A stretch of DNA of 5,572 nt from an uncultured Chryseolinea sp. (GTDB taxonomy: Bacteria; Bacteroidota; Bacteroidia; Cytophagales; Cyclobacteriaceae). This document shows positions 1 through 5,572 of the stretch, piece by piece (position 1 is the first letter of the stretch; every line of letters starts with the position of its first letter). The DNA lies in NCBI GenBank assembly GCA_946478915.1, contig CAMLER010000383.1, forward strand, positions 1 to 5,572. Direction: 5' to 3'. The translations under genes and the position numbers were made by a program. A model generated the notes under the pieces. That model saw nothing but the letters and a program-made list of their open reading frames with translations. It was not told the DNA's origin and ran no database searches.

Positions 1-43
1 GATAGCTATCGGATTCAGTGTTCAACTGGCCATTATAAAATAA
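1..43 (+). CDS. Possible 3' tail of a convergent gene (partial)
   Basis: Reading the plus strand from base 2 gives 13 codons (IAIGFSVQLAIIK) ending in TAA at 41-43, one base short of the left arm of the operon's terminator hairpin. A stop placed right against a hairpin is what one expects of a convergent gene sharing a bidirectional terminator. The residues alternate in a way that could be a beta strand. With 13 codons no family can be named, another plus-strand frame is also open here, and chance is a real alternative. Confidence 0.22.
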   Translation, partial: IAIGFSVQLAIIK

Positions 44-73
44 AAAAGGGAGCTCTTTCCAGACCTCCCTTTT
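31..73 (-). terminator. Rho-independent terminator of the gldKLMN operon
   Basis: On the minus strand, 19 bases after the gldN stop, AAAAGGGAG (65-73) pairs perfectly with CTCCCTTTT (44-52). The 12-base loop can fold further: a single G-G mismatch, a 3-bp TCT/AGA helix and a GGAA tetraloop of the GNRA class. The stem runs into a T-rich tail (TTTTTTATTTTAT in minus-strand reading). Stem plus T-tract just after the last gene marks the end of the operon transcript. The plus-strand tail (CTCCCTTTTCC) is also T-rich, so it may work in both directions. Confidence 0.83.
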
Positions 74-91
74 CCTTTGAAAAGTTCAATA

Positions 92-1009
92 TTAAAATTC
101 CCACAAGTTGTGTTCTTTTTCCATGAGCATCATTTCCGTCCACTCACGTGCCCAAACGCTTTCCTGATAAGGTCTTCCGTTGTTACGGTAAATATCCTCG
201 ATCCGGTCGTCATCCGGGTTCTGAATCTTATAAATCGACCCCTTGAATAATCTAAGCAGGATTGCATCCGCAAAGTTTTTATTCTGCGCTGAATTCTGGC
301 TGTTAAACCAAACTGCCTTTGGAATATTATTCCTGAAAAGTTTTTCCAGGTCTTTATACAGGAACCAACCAAGCGACCTTTCGATACCGGTGTTCGTCTT
401 CTCGCCCGGTATTACGATTTCCATTCCCTGGATGTCGTAGTACAAGCGTGAACGCCTGCGGTCAAAAATTATATCCTCCACGAGGCGGAGTGTGTACATA
501 TCTTGAACAGTGTATTCCAGACCACTACCCATTGTAGTTGCAGCCCAGTTGTCAACCGCATCATCGCTTGGTGTCACGCCTTCGCTGTCCTGGACTGCGC
601 GCCAGTTCTTGCCGTTGTGTGAAACTATATCGTCGGTGTAGAATGGCTGTGTCGGGCTCCATGCCTGATAGGTTTGCGCTTGTTCTGCAACCAAACCTTC
701 AAGGAAAGTTTCCTTCGACATCTTTCTGGTCAGAGAGTCACTCGTGTAAACGTCGGTAAGTTCTCCCGACTTCACAGCATCGATTATTAGTTTGCTGATT
801 TCGCCATTCCTTGCAAAGAATCCCTTGTTTTGTTTTTCCTTCAAGTCAATGGTTCTCCACACGCGAACTTTATAGTGTTGCTCATAGACAGGAATAGGGT
901 TAAGAGAATTCGGGTTATACTGAACTTCCAAATCCTGAACTTCCTGAGCCATCGCGCCAGAAAAGGCGGAAGCAAGTAAAGCGATTATAAGTGACTTCTT
1001 CATCATCAT
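92..1009 (-). CDS. gldN: GldN/PorN, T9SS periplasmic ring protein with an inserted CBM-like segment
   Basis: GldN (PorN in Porphyromonas) joins the lipoprotein GldK in a ring on the periplasmic side of the outer membrane and is needed for T9SS secretion and gliding. The 305-residue product starts with a signal peptide (MMMKKSLIIALLASAFSGAMA, likely cut before Gln22). Family hallmarks seen are NPNSLNPIP (32-40), VWRTIDLKEKQNKGFF (50-65), IIDAVKSGEL (75-84), EDIIFDRRRSRLYYDIQG (178-195), VWFNSQNSAQNKNFADA (233-249) and the C-terminal EHNLWEF. Three ATG codons stand in a row (1009, 1006, 1003); the first makes a TAATG overlap with the gldM stop and is preferred, though any could serve. The odd part is residues 115-156, described as a separate feature. 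It is the last gene of the operon, and no gldO-type paralogue is visible. Confidence 0.95.
   Translation of the reverse strand: MMMKKSLIIALLASAFSGAMAQEVQDLEVQYNPNSLNPIPVYEQHYKVRVWRTIDLKEKQNKGFFARNGEISKLIIDAVKSGELTDVYTSDSLTRKMSKETFLEGLVAEQAQTYQAWSPTQPFYTDDIVSHNGKNWRAVQDSEGVTPSDDAVDNWAATTMGSGLEYTVQDMYTLRLVEDIIFDRRRSRLYYDIQGMEIVIPGEKTNTGIERSLGWFLYKDLEKLFRNNIPKAVWFNSQNSAQNKNFADAILLRLFKGSIYKIQNPDDDRIEDIYRNNGRPYQESVWAREWTEMMLMEKEHNLWEF
542..667 (-). other. CBM5/12-like (small carbohydrate-binding) segment inside GldN
   Basis: GldN residues 115-156 show the spacing of small chitin-binding type 3 / CBM5/12 modules: AWS (116-118), Phe123-Tyr124, DDIV (126-129), NGKNWRA (132-138), Gly144, TP (146-147) and Asn154-Trp155. 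Trp117, Tyr124, Trp136 and Trp155 would form the aromatic face or core. It sits between the KMSKETFLEGL helix region and the LEYTVQDMYTLRLVEDI strand region, where other GldN proteins have a linker of variable sequence. Hand-counted G+C is 69/120 over 541-660, against 27/60 in 661-720, 29/60 in 721-780 and 29/60 in 421-480. The pattern match is direct; sugar binding and acquisition by transfer are inferred. It could instead be a lineage-specific fold that only resembles the module. Confidence 0.6.
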
Positions 1010-1011
1010 TA
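1003..1011 (-). promoter_or_regulatory. gldM stop / gldN start overlap (translational coupling)
   Basis: On the minus strand the gldM TAA (1011-1009) shares its last A with the first ATG of gldN (1009-1007), giving TAATG followed by two more ATG codons. A one-base overlap usually means a terminating ribosome restarts on the next gene, which would tie GldN output to GldM. No clear Shine-Dalgarno sequence precedes it inside gldM, which fits both Bacteroidota and reinitiation. Confidence 0.7.
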
Positions 1012-2607
1012 ATTGATTGGGATCTGAATGATACCGGTCGATCCTTTAGGAACAACTTTTTCGTCTTCGTCCTTGAAGGTTCTGCGGGAAACATCCTTAA
1101 TGTCAATAATTATTCTATCACCGGGTCTGGCCTGGCCTGCCCAAGCGCGCAAATCGGGGTTCTCGTTTGTTGCATTCATACGAGCAGCAGGAGAGGTACC
1201 ACGACCAAGAATAACTTCAGCTCTTCTGATCCTATAACGTGCATCCTTTGGAACTTCCTCTTTAAAGTTTTGTTCGGGTTCGGCAGCAAAGCGAAGAGCA
1301 CCTATCTGATTCGCGCGTATACCTTGTCTCAGATCAACAGGTGTATTTCCGATATAGGCGGTGTAGCGAGGATCAGGTACATTCTTTACGTCGAATCCCT
1401 GCGTTCCAATCGGAGTTCCCGCATTGCTCACAGCGACGGAAATTTTGCGTTGCTTAGGGATGATAGTGACCCTTCCAGGCTTATTACCCTTGATGATTTC
1501 AGCCGATCCACCAGCAGAGAAAGAAGGATTGTAGTTGGTACCAAGCGCAGGGACTTCAATGAACACATTGTTACCACAGTTCATGTAAAGCGTAGGTGCA
1601 TTACCAGTAGTAACACGGATCGTAGGTTGTGCAACTTCGTATTCGATGTTTTCAGTGAACGTTCTGTCGTTCATTTTGATCTCAGCCTTGAATGATTTCT
1701 TTGCAAAGCCCAATTCATTATAATTTCCACCTGAAGCAATGAATTCAACTTTACCCATTTTCACACCCGTTGCATCTTCAATTACATCGAGCTTTGCACC
1801 GTCTTTGTAGAACTCAGGCAAGATTGCAGTAGAAGAACCGGTCAGAAACATTTGAGCTTCATACTTCGCACCTGCGGCAACCACGGAAGACTTTGCTCTT
1901 ACCATTGGTACAAACTGGTCGAAGCTAATACGGTCAGCACCTGCTTCTTCGCGTATCTTGTCAAGTGCGCGATTTTCATATTCCAATATCTCAGTCTGTG
2001 TTTGCGTAACCGAAGCTAACGCTGCAATAGCCGGAGTATTTTCAAATGTAAATGTCAGGTAGTCTTTCCGTACGTGATCATCATCATTCGCGAACAATGG
2101 AATTTCTTTTGGAGGCTTAGCCAGCTTATCAAAATCTTTTATTCCTGAAAGTTCGCTCAGTTGCTTCACATAATCGTTCAATAACTTCTCGTACTTTTTT
2201 CCCTCCTGGCCTTTTGAATTAGGGTCTATCATCATCGTAGCTACTTTAGAGCTATGGTCGTTGATAACACTTTCGTTGACCACATCGGTACCGGAGAGCG
2301 ACAGAATCTTTTTCTTCAATTCATCGATGCTTGCCAGCGTGCTTTTCGTAAGATCTCTTACTTTTTGTGCACGCTCTTTTGCGCTTACGACATTAGGACT
2401 TTGGCTTTTACCGGCCTCATCAATAATCGCTGCCAACGTCCCCTCGCTCTTCTTCTTCCCATCTTCGATCAGTGTCGTCAGCGTTTCGTTGATTATAGCA
2501 AATTTTTCAAGTACGGCATTACTTACCTGGAGCGCGAGCAGCGCGGTAAGCACGAGGTACATCATGCCTATCATCTTCTGACGCGGGGTTTCTTTTCCAC
2601 TTGCCAT
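1009..2607 (-). CDS. gldM: GldM/PorM, T9SS motor rotor and periplasmic shaft
   Basis: GldM is a single-pass inner-membrane protein whose dimer sits inside a GldL pentamer and carries motion through the periplasm to the GldK/GldN ring. The 532 residues are close to the usual family length. The N-terminus has the signature TPRQKMIGMMYLVLTALLAL (7-26), with Arg9 and Tyr17 at the positions known in Flavobacterium johnsoniae GldM; Arg9 is proposed to pair with the key GldL glutamate. The single membrane helix is about 12-32. The periplasmic part fits the known four domains: a helical D1 (about 36-225), then beta-rich D2 (about 227-325, with VVAAGAKYEAQMFLTGSS), D3 (about 327-410) and D4 from the VPDPRYTAYIG linker (410-420) to the end. 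It starts 40 bases after gldL and overlaps gldN by one base. Domain borders are approximate; the identity is firm. Confidence 0.97.
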   Translation of the reverse strand: MASGKETPRQKMIGMMYLVLTALLALQVSNAVLEKFAIINETLTTLIEDGKKKSEGTLAAIIDEAGKSQSPNVVSAKERAQKVRDLTKSTLASIDELKKKILSLSGTDVVNESVINDHSSKVATMMIDPNSKGQEGKKYEKLLNDYVKQLSELSGIKDFDKLAKPPKEIPLFANDDDHVRKDYLTFTFENTPAIAALASVTQTQTEILEYENRALDKIREEAGADRISFDQFVPMVRAKSSVVAAGAKYEAQMFLTGSSTAILPEFYKDGAKLDVIEDATGVKMGKVEFIASGGNYNELGFAKKSFKAEIKMNDRTFTENIEYEVAQPTIRVTTGNAPTLYMNCGNNVFIEVPALGTNYNPSFSAGGSAEIIKGNKPGRVTIIPKQRKISVAVSNAGTPIGTQGFDVKNVPDPRYTAYIGNTPVDLRQGIRANQIGALRFAAEPEQNFKEEVPKDARYRIRRAEVILGRGTSPAARMNATNENPDLRAWAGQARPGDRIIIDIKDVSRRTFKDEDEKVVPKGSTGIIQIPIN

Positions 2608-2650
2608 TTTGTGATTTTTAGTTTAAACGTTAGAAACCTTTAAAAAATTA
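2608..2650 (-). repeat. gldL-gldM spacer, sharing motifs with the gldK-gldL spacer
   Basis: The gldL stop lies within TAATTTTTTAA (2640-2650, minus-strand reading). The identical 11 bases cover the gldK stop at 3520-3530. Further on is the palindrome GTTTAAAC (2621-2628), 13 bases before the gldM ATG; the gldK-gldL spacer has two ATTTAAAC copies. No Shine-Dalgarno sequence is visible; the AAAAATCACAAA before the ATG is the kind of A-rich leader common in Bacteroidota. No hairpin suitable for termination is seen, so read-through from gldL to gldM is expected. Confidence 0.5.
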
Positions 2651-3469
2651 TGCGTTTTGTCCGCCACCTTTCATGGCTGTAAGCATGCTGCCGTAAACCT
2701 TGTTCAATGAAGTGAGATTATCAGTCAGTTTACCCAACTCGGAAGTAAACTTCGCGGTATTGTCGCCAACCTTTGACAGTCCGTTCATAGCGCCAGTCAA
2801 GCTCTCATAGAACTTGTTCATATTCTTCACGTGGCTGTCTGCATCCTTCAACTCCATTTCATAGACTGAATTCAAAGCAGCGAGGTTCTTAGTCACTTTC
2901 TGTACTTGTGAGTGATACTCACCAGCATCTTTCGACGCTTCAGACATGCTTGATACAGCTTTAATAGCTACATCATAGGATTTGTTCATCTCCAGAAGTT
3001 GCGAAGAAGCTTTCTTCACGTTTCCAGCGTAATCATTAGTAGCCACGGCTGCATCGGAAAGGCTGGTCATCTTCTTTGCAGATTCTGCCAGGTTGTTTAA
3101 TCCTTTGCCAAGACTGTCGAGCAGCTCGGGACCAATTTTAGCTTTTTCCAACGATACGTCTAGCTGTTGCGTTAACGAAACGCCAGGCTTGTTGGATATT
3201 CTTGTGGGTACTGCCGGAGCTTCGTAGTCTTCACCAAGCTCAGGATATACTTTCGACCAATCTGGCTCCTGGTGAGGAGGCTCAAAAGCGCTTAGAAAGA
3301 ATATTATCGCTTCGGTGGTTAATCCAATAAATAGCATCTGGTCAGCACCTTCATAGTGGAGAATTTTGAATAACGCACCAATAATTACGACTGCCGCACC
3401 AATACCATAAACTTTTGGCATTATGGTTTTGTAGAGAAGTTCAACAAATCCGCCTTTTTTCTTGCTCAT
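2648..3469 (-). CDS. gldL: GldL/PorL, inner-membrane proton motor stator of the T9SS
   Basis: GldL forms a pentameric inner-membrane ring around the GldM helices and converts the proton gradient into motion. The 273-residue protein has two membrane helices (about 20-37 and 45-62). By remembered alignment, Tyr21, Lys35, His38, Glu53 and Glu63 match Tyr13, Lys27, His30, Glu49 and Glu59 of F. johnsoniae GldL; Glu53, buried in helix 2, is the presumed proton carrier. DWSKVYPELG (70-79) is another family signature. The rest (about 100-265) is a cytoplasmic helical, coiled-coil-like region carrying four [LM]N[KS]xY motifs (161, 199, 217, 255). It is longer than the F. johnsoniae protein and nearer in size to PorL. 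The ATG at 3469 gives the expected basic start MSKKKGGF. It is the third of five genes, with 58 bases before and 40 after. Confidence 0.96.
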   Translation of the reverse strand: MSKKKGGFVELLYKTIMPKVYGIGAAVVIIGALFKILHYEGADQMLFIGLTTEAIIFFLSAFEPPHQEPDWSKVYPELGEDYEAPAVPTRISNKPGVSLTQQLDVSLEKAKIGPELLDSLGKGLNNLAESAKKMTSLSDAAVATNDYAGNVKKASSQLLEMNKSYDVAIKAVSSMSEASKDAGEYHSQVQKVTKNLAALNSVYEMELKDADSHVKNMNKFYESLTGAMNGLSKVGDNTAKFTSELGKLTDNLTSLNKVYGSMLTAMKGGGQNA

Positions 3470-3530
3470 TGTAGTGATGGTTTAAATTGCCTTTTGAGTT
3501 TAAATAAAAAATATAGTAGTTAAAAAATTA
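3470..3530 (-). repeat. gldK-gldL spacer with repeated AT-rich motifs
   Basis: In minus-strand reading, TAATTTTTTAA covers the gldK stop (3520-3530) and is repeated exactly at the gldL stop. Two copies of ATTTAAAC follow (3498-3505 and 3480-3487), 18 bases apart; the second lies 10 bases before the gldL ATG. No convincing Shine-Dalgarno site or terminator hairpin is present, so this looks like an intra-operon leader. Confidence 0.45.
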
Positions 3531-4613
3531 GAATTCCTGACCTGAAGAACGGCCCAAGTGTGTCAATGCGCAACGGAAGCCGATATACGCACGTGTTGAA
3601 TCTTTGAATTCATATGTTCTCGTTCCCGTTTCCAGGTAGTAAGCAACATCTTTCCATGACCCACCACGAACAACTTTTTTAGGCGGCACGCGTGGATTGT
3701 ATTTAGCGCTCTCAGGATTAGTTCTTGGATCAATGTACTGTGGGTTCAAATCCCAAACCGTCGGTACAGAAGCTGGATTGAAATCGTCCAGACACCATTC
3801 AGAAACATTTCCAGCCATGTCATACAGACCAAAGTCGTTGGGGAAATAAGCCTGAACAGGTGATGAGTATGCAAAACCGTCGTCGTAGAAATTACCGCGA
3901 CCAGGTTTAAAGTTAGCAAGCATACAACCTTTGGAGTTACGGATATAAGGATTACCCCATGGGTACTTCGCCATATCGCGTCCACCGCGCGCTGCGTATT
4001 CCCATTCTGCCTCAGATGGAAGTCTGAACGCCGGCATAGGGAAGTCACCTACGCTCTTTCTGTAATCGTTAAGATATGCTGTTCTCCATTGCCCGAAAAA
4101 TACCGCAGCATCCCAGTTTACACCTACGACCGGATAATCATCATAGCCAGGGTGCCAGTAGTAGTAATCCTGAATAGGATCGCCCATGTGGTGAGCAAAG
4201 TCTCTTACCCACGCAGCTGTATCAGGATAATATTTTTGGCGAAATGTTTCTGCATCAACCGTTTCGAAACCTTCAATGCTTCCGTTATCAACCAGGAAGA
4301 AATTAGTGAACTGACGATACTCGTTGTTGGTGATCTCTGTATCGTCCATGAAGAATGAACCAATAGTGACTTGCTTGTTGAAATTGATCTGCGTAGAGGC
4401 AGGATCTTCATCTGCCTGACCCATGTGGAACGTTCCAGAAGGAATCGGCACCATCCCGTAAGGAATGGTCATTACCCAACCCTCGCGTCCAGGTACGCCA
4501 ACCAATTCTCCTTGATCGCCGCCACCGCCGCCGCCTAGGCCAAGTAACCCACAAGCGCTGACTCCGGCTCCTGCCAGAATTAAAAGTATTTTAGAAACAA
4601 CTGCTTTATTCAT
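3528..4613 (-). CDS. gldK: GldK/PorK, T9SS ring lipoprotein with an FGE-sulfatase-type fold
   Basis: GldK is an outer-membrane lipoprotein that builds a periplasmic ring with GldN. The 361-residue product begins with a lipoprotein signal (MNKAVVSKILLILAGAG) ending in the lipobox VSAC, so Cys21 should be lipidated. A glycine-rich tether (22-32) and the family segment GELVGVPGREGW (35-46) follow. From about 52 to 350 it shows the formylglycine-generating enzyme (FGE/SUMF1) fold: GTFHMG (60-65), DDTEITNNEYRQF (90-102), YDDYPVVGVNWD (157-168), FRLPSEAEWEYAARGG (196-211), DMAGNVSEWC (265-274), VRGGSW (315-320) and GFRC (345-348). After VRGGSW there are no cysteines where active FGE has its catalytic pair, so it should be structural, not enzymatic. 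As remembered, it is about 100 residues shorter than F. johnsoniae GldK, but no motif is broken. The ATG is preceded by a weak AAAGAAG. Confidence 0.96.
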   Translation of the reverse strand: MNKAVVSKILLILAGAGVSACGLLGLGGGGGGDQGELVGVPGREGWVMTIPYGMVPIPSGTFHMGQADEDPASTQINFNKQVTIGSFFMDDTEITNNEYRQFTNFFLVDNGSIEGFETVDAETFRQKYYPDTAAWVRDFAHHMGDPIQDYYYWHPGYDDYPVVGVNWDAAVFFGQWRTAYLNDYRKSVGDFPMPAFRLPSEAEWEYAARGGRDMAKYPWGNPYIRNSKGCMLANFKPGRGNFYDDGFAYSSPVQAYFPNDFGLYDMAGNVSEWCLDDFNPASVPTVWDLNPQYIDPRTNPESAKYNPRVPPKKVVRGGSWKDVAYYLETGTRTYEFKDSTRAYIGFRCALTHLGRSSGQEF

Positions 4614-4737
4614 ACTTCTTTGCTCAGTTTGTCTACGCTAATTTTATGTATTGAAAGTTAATTTTTATTCCCTTTATTTTTTCGAGAAACTATGTACAAA
4701 TTCCACAAATCCTGGTGATACCTAAATCAATTGTCGG
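4614..4737 (-). promoter_or_regulatory. porP-gldK gap; possible weak internal promoter
   Basis: This 124-base gap is the longest in the operon and AT-rich. The best match on the minus strand to the Bacteroidota -7 element (TAnnTTTG) is TAACTTTC at 4653-4660, which would put a start of transcription about 30-35 bases before the gldK ATG. There is no TTG at the usual -33 distance, so the case is weak. No stable hairpin with a T-tract was found, so transcription from porP could continue into gldK. It may separate porP/sprF control from gldKLMN. Confidence 0.25.
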
Positions 4738-5572
4738 TTAGTGCCTATACCGGGGGGTTCGAACGACTTTTTTGCCGCTGCCCGGATTGACCGGCAGGTC
4801 ATAACTCAACATCACCTCTAATGAAAAGTTTTCCTTCGCAGCACGATCCTTGACGATAAAGTCCACTGCGGTCCCAAATTTCAAGGATTTGTCCTTTAAA
4901 AGGCTATATCCCAATAGCAAACTTGCCGCCTCAGATTGTCTAAACGCTAAACCTCCCCACATCGTATCTTTGATGTACGCAATTCCTGCAACATCAAACT
5001 GGGTCTTATTTAGATCGGTTCTAACATTGGTGCTGAACTGCACTTTCAAATCAAAACTGACTTCATAAAAATAACCTCCGGTAAAATTAATGTGGTTAGC
5101 AAGAGCACCTCTCACACTGTCGGCACCAAAATCAAATTTTGATCTCAACAAGTGATTGAATCCCACACCCGCGTAATACTTTTCTGTTCTGTAAAAAACA
5201 CCGAGCCCCACGTCCGGTCTCGTCTGCGATTCTTTACCATCAACGATCAGCGGATCGCCTTCTTGTATGTACCGATAATATTTTCCATTAATTGTTTGTG
5301 AGTAGATCCCAAGCTTCACTCCAAAACTTAATTTGGTTTCCTTTATACCAAGATGGTATGCATAAGACACCTGCGCTTCAAGATTATTTTGCGGACCGAG
5401 TTGGTCTCTCAAAACATATACACCTGCACCGCTTCTCAATTTGTAAATCGGTGTGTTAAAACTAGCCATCGTTGTTGTCGGTGCACCACCATCTCCAAAG
5501 CTTGATTGATAGCCAAGCCACTGACTTCTGTGAATCGCTGAAAATCTTGTAACGCCATCGACACCCGCATAT
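4738..5572 (-). CDS. porP: PorP/SprF family T9SS outer-membrane protein (5' end missing)
   Basis: PorP/SprF proteins are beta-strand-rich outer-membrane parts of the T9SS that work with the ring and with surface adhesin export. The reading frame stays open to the right edge. There it reads YAG VDGVTRFSAIHRSQWLGYQ, matching the family's conserved early segment (NPAYAG...R...RSQW), so the ATG at 5469 is internal and the true start lies beyond the window. About 277 codons are visible; perhaps 35-45 residues, including the signal peptide, are missing. Supporting features are alternating strand patterns, FGVKLGIYSQTINGKYY, PDVGLGVFYRTEKYYAGVGFNHLL, FTGGYFYEVSFDLKV and the C-terminal VRTPRYRH, close to the usual RTPRY/F ending. 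It lies 124 bases upstream of gldK. SprF and PorP cannot be told apart by sequence alone here; gene order favours the name porP. Confidence 0.92.
   Translation of the reverse strand, partial: YAGVDGVTRFSAIHRSQWLGYQSSFGDGGAPTTTMASFNTPIYKLRSGAGVYVLRDQLGPQNNLEAQVSYAYHLGIKETKLSFGVKLGIYSQTINGKYYRYIQEGDPLIVDGKESQTRPDVGLGVFYRTEKYYAGVGFNHLLRSKFDFGADSVRGALANHINFTGGYFYEVSFDLKVQFSTNVRTDLNKTQFDVAGIAYIKDTMWGGLAFRQSEAASLLLGYSLLKDKSLKFGTAVDFIVKDRAAKENFSLEVMLSYDLPVNPGSGKKVVRTPRYRH

Noticed and set aside
991..1695. A 234-codon open frame on the plus strand, antisense to gldM
   Set aside because: It lies wholly opposite a well-supported family gene (and the gldM/gldN junction), shows no recognisable domain or signal, and is serine/arginine-rich as expected of an antisense shadow.
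2254..2643. Plus-strand open frames opposite the 5' part of gldM
   Set aside because: Their hydrophobic stretches mirror the GldM membrane helix codons; no promoter or family match was seen.
3746..4048. A 100-codon minus-strand frame inside gldK
   Set aside because: It is out of frame with gldK, which is intact with all its motifs; the frame has no domain of its own.
4680..4737. Possible terminator between porP and gldK
   Set aside because: Only 3-bp pairings (CCA/TGG) can be formed and no T-tract follows them, so this is not a credible rho-independent terminator.
4738..5469. Taking the ATG at 5469 as the start of the PorP/SprF gene
   Set aside because: The frame continues to the window edge and the upstream residues (YAG...RSQW) are conserved family sequence, so this methionine is internal.
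1..5572. Search for CRISPR arrays, tRNA/rRNA, insertion sequences and attachment sites
   Set aside because: No spaced direct repeats, cloverleaf sequence, transposase frame or inverted terminal repeats were found; the window is almost entirely T9SS coding sequence.

Overview
The window carries the core of a type IX secretion system (T9SS) and gliding-motility locus from a Bacteroidota bacterium. All five genes lie on the minus strand and read from the right edge to the left: porP/sprF (5' end cut off by the window), gldK, gldL, gldM, gldN. This is the porP-K-L-M-N order known from Porphyromonas gingivalis. The protein sequences look more like gliding or environmental members of the phylum (Cytophagales or a related order) than like Porphyromonas; that placement is inferred from remembered family patterns. 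The lack of strong Shine-Dalgarno sites and the AT-rich spacers also fit Bacteroidota.

Layout from the right edge: porP/sprF (4738-5572, partial), a 124-base gap that may hold a weak internal promoter, gldK (3528-4613), a 58-base AT-rich spacer, gldL (2648-3469), a 40-base AT-rich spacer, gldM (1009-2607), then gldN (92-1009), whose start overlaps the gldM stop by one base (TAATG). A strong rho-independent hairpin at 44-73 ends the operon. The first 43 bases may be the tail of a convergent plus-strand gene that shares this hairpin.

Together the products span the envelope. GldL and GldM form the proton-driven inner-membrane motor, and GldM reaches across the periplasm. GldK (a lipoprotein) and GldN form the ring under the outer membrane. 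PorP/SprF is an outer-membrane barrel-like protein of the same machine. The residues thought to handle protons and couple GldL to GldM (GldL Glu53, GldM Arg9) are present, so the motor looks intact.

The most unusual feature is inside GldN. At about residues 115-156, where family members usually have a variable linker, there is a compact segment with the W...Y..D.V..NGK.WRA....G.TP....NW pattern of small chitin-binding/CBM5/12-like modules. Its DNA is clearly richer in G+C than the rest of gldN. This suggests a sugar-binding module inserted into a T9SS ring protein. No RNA genes, CRISPR arrays or mobile elements were seen.
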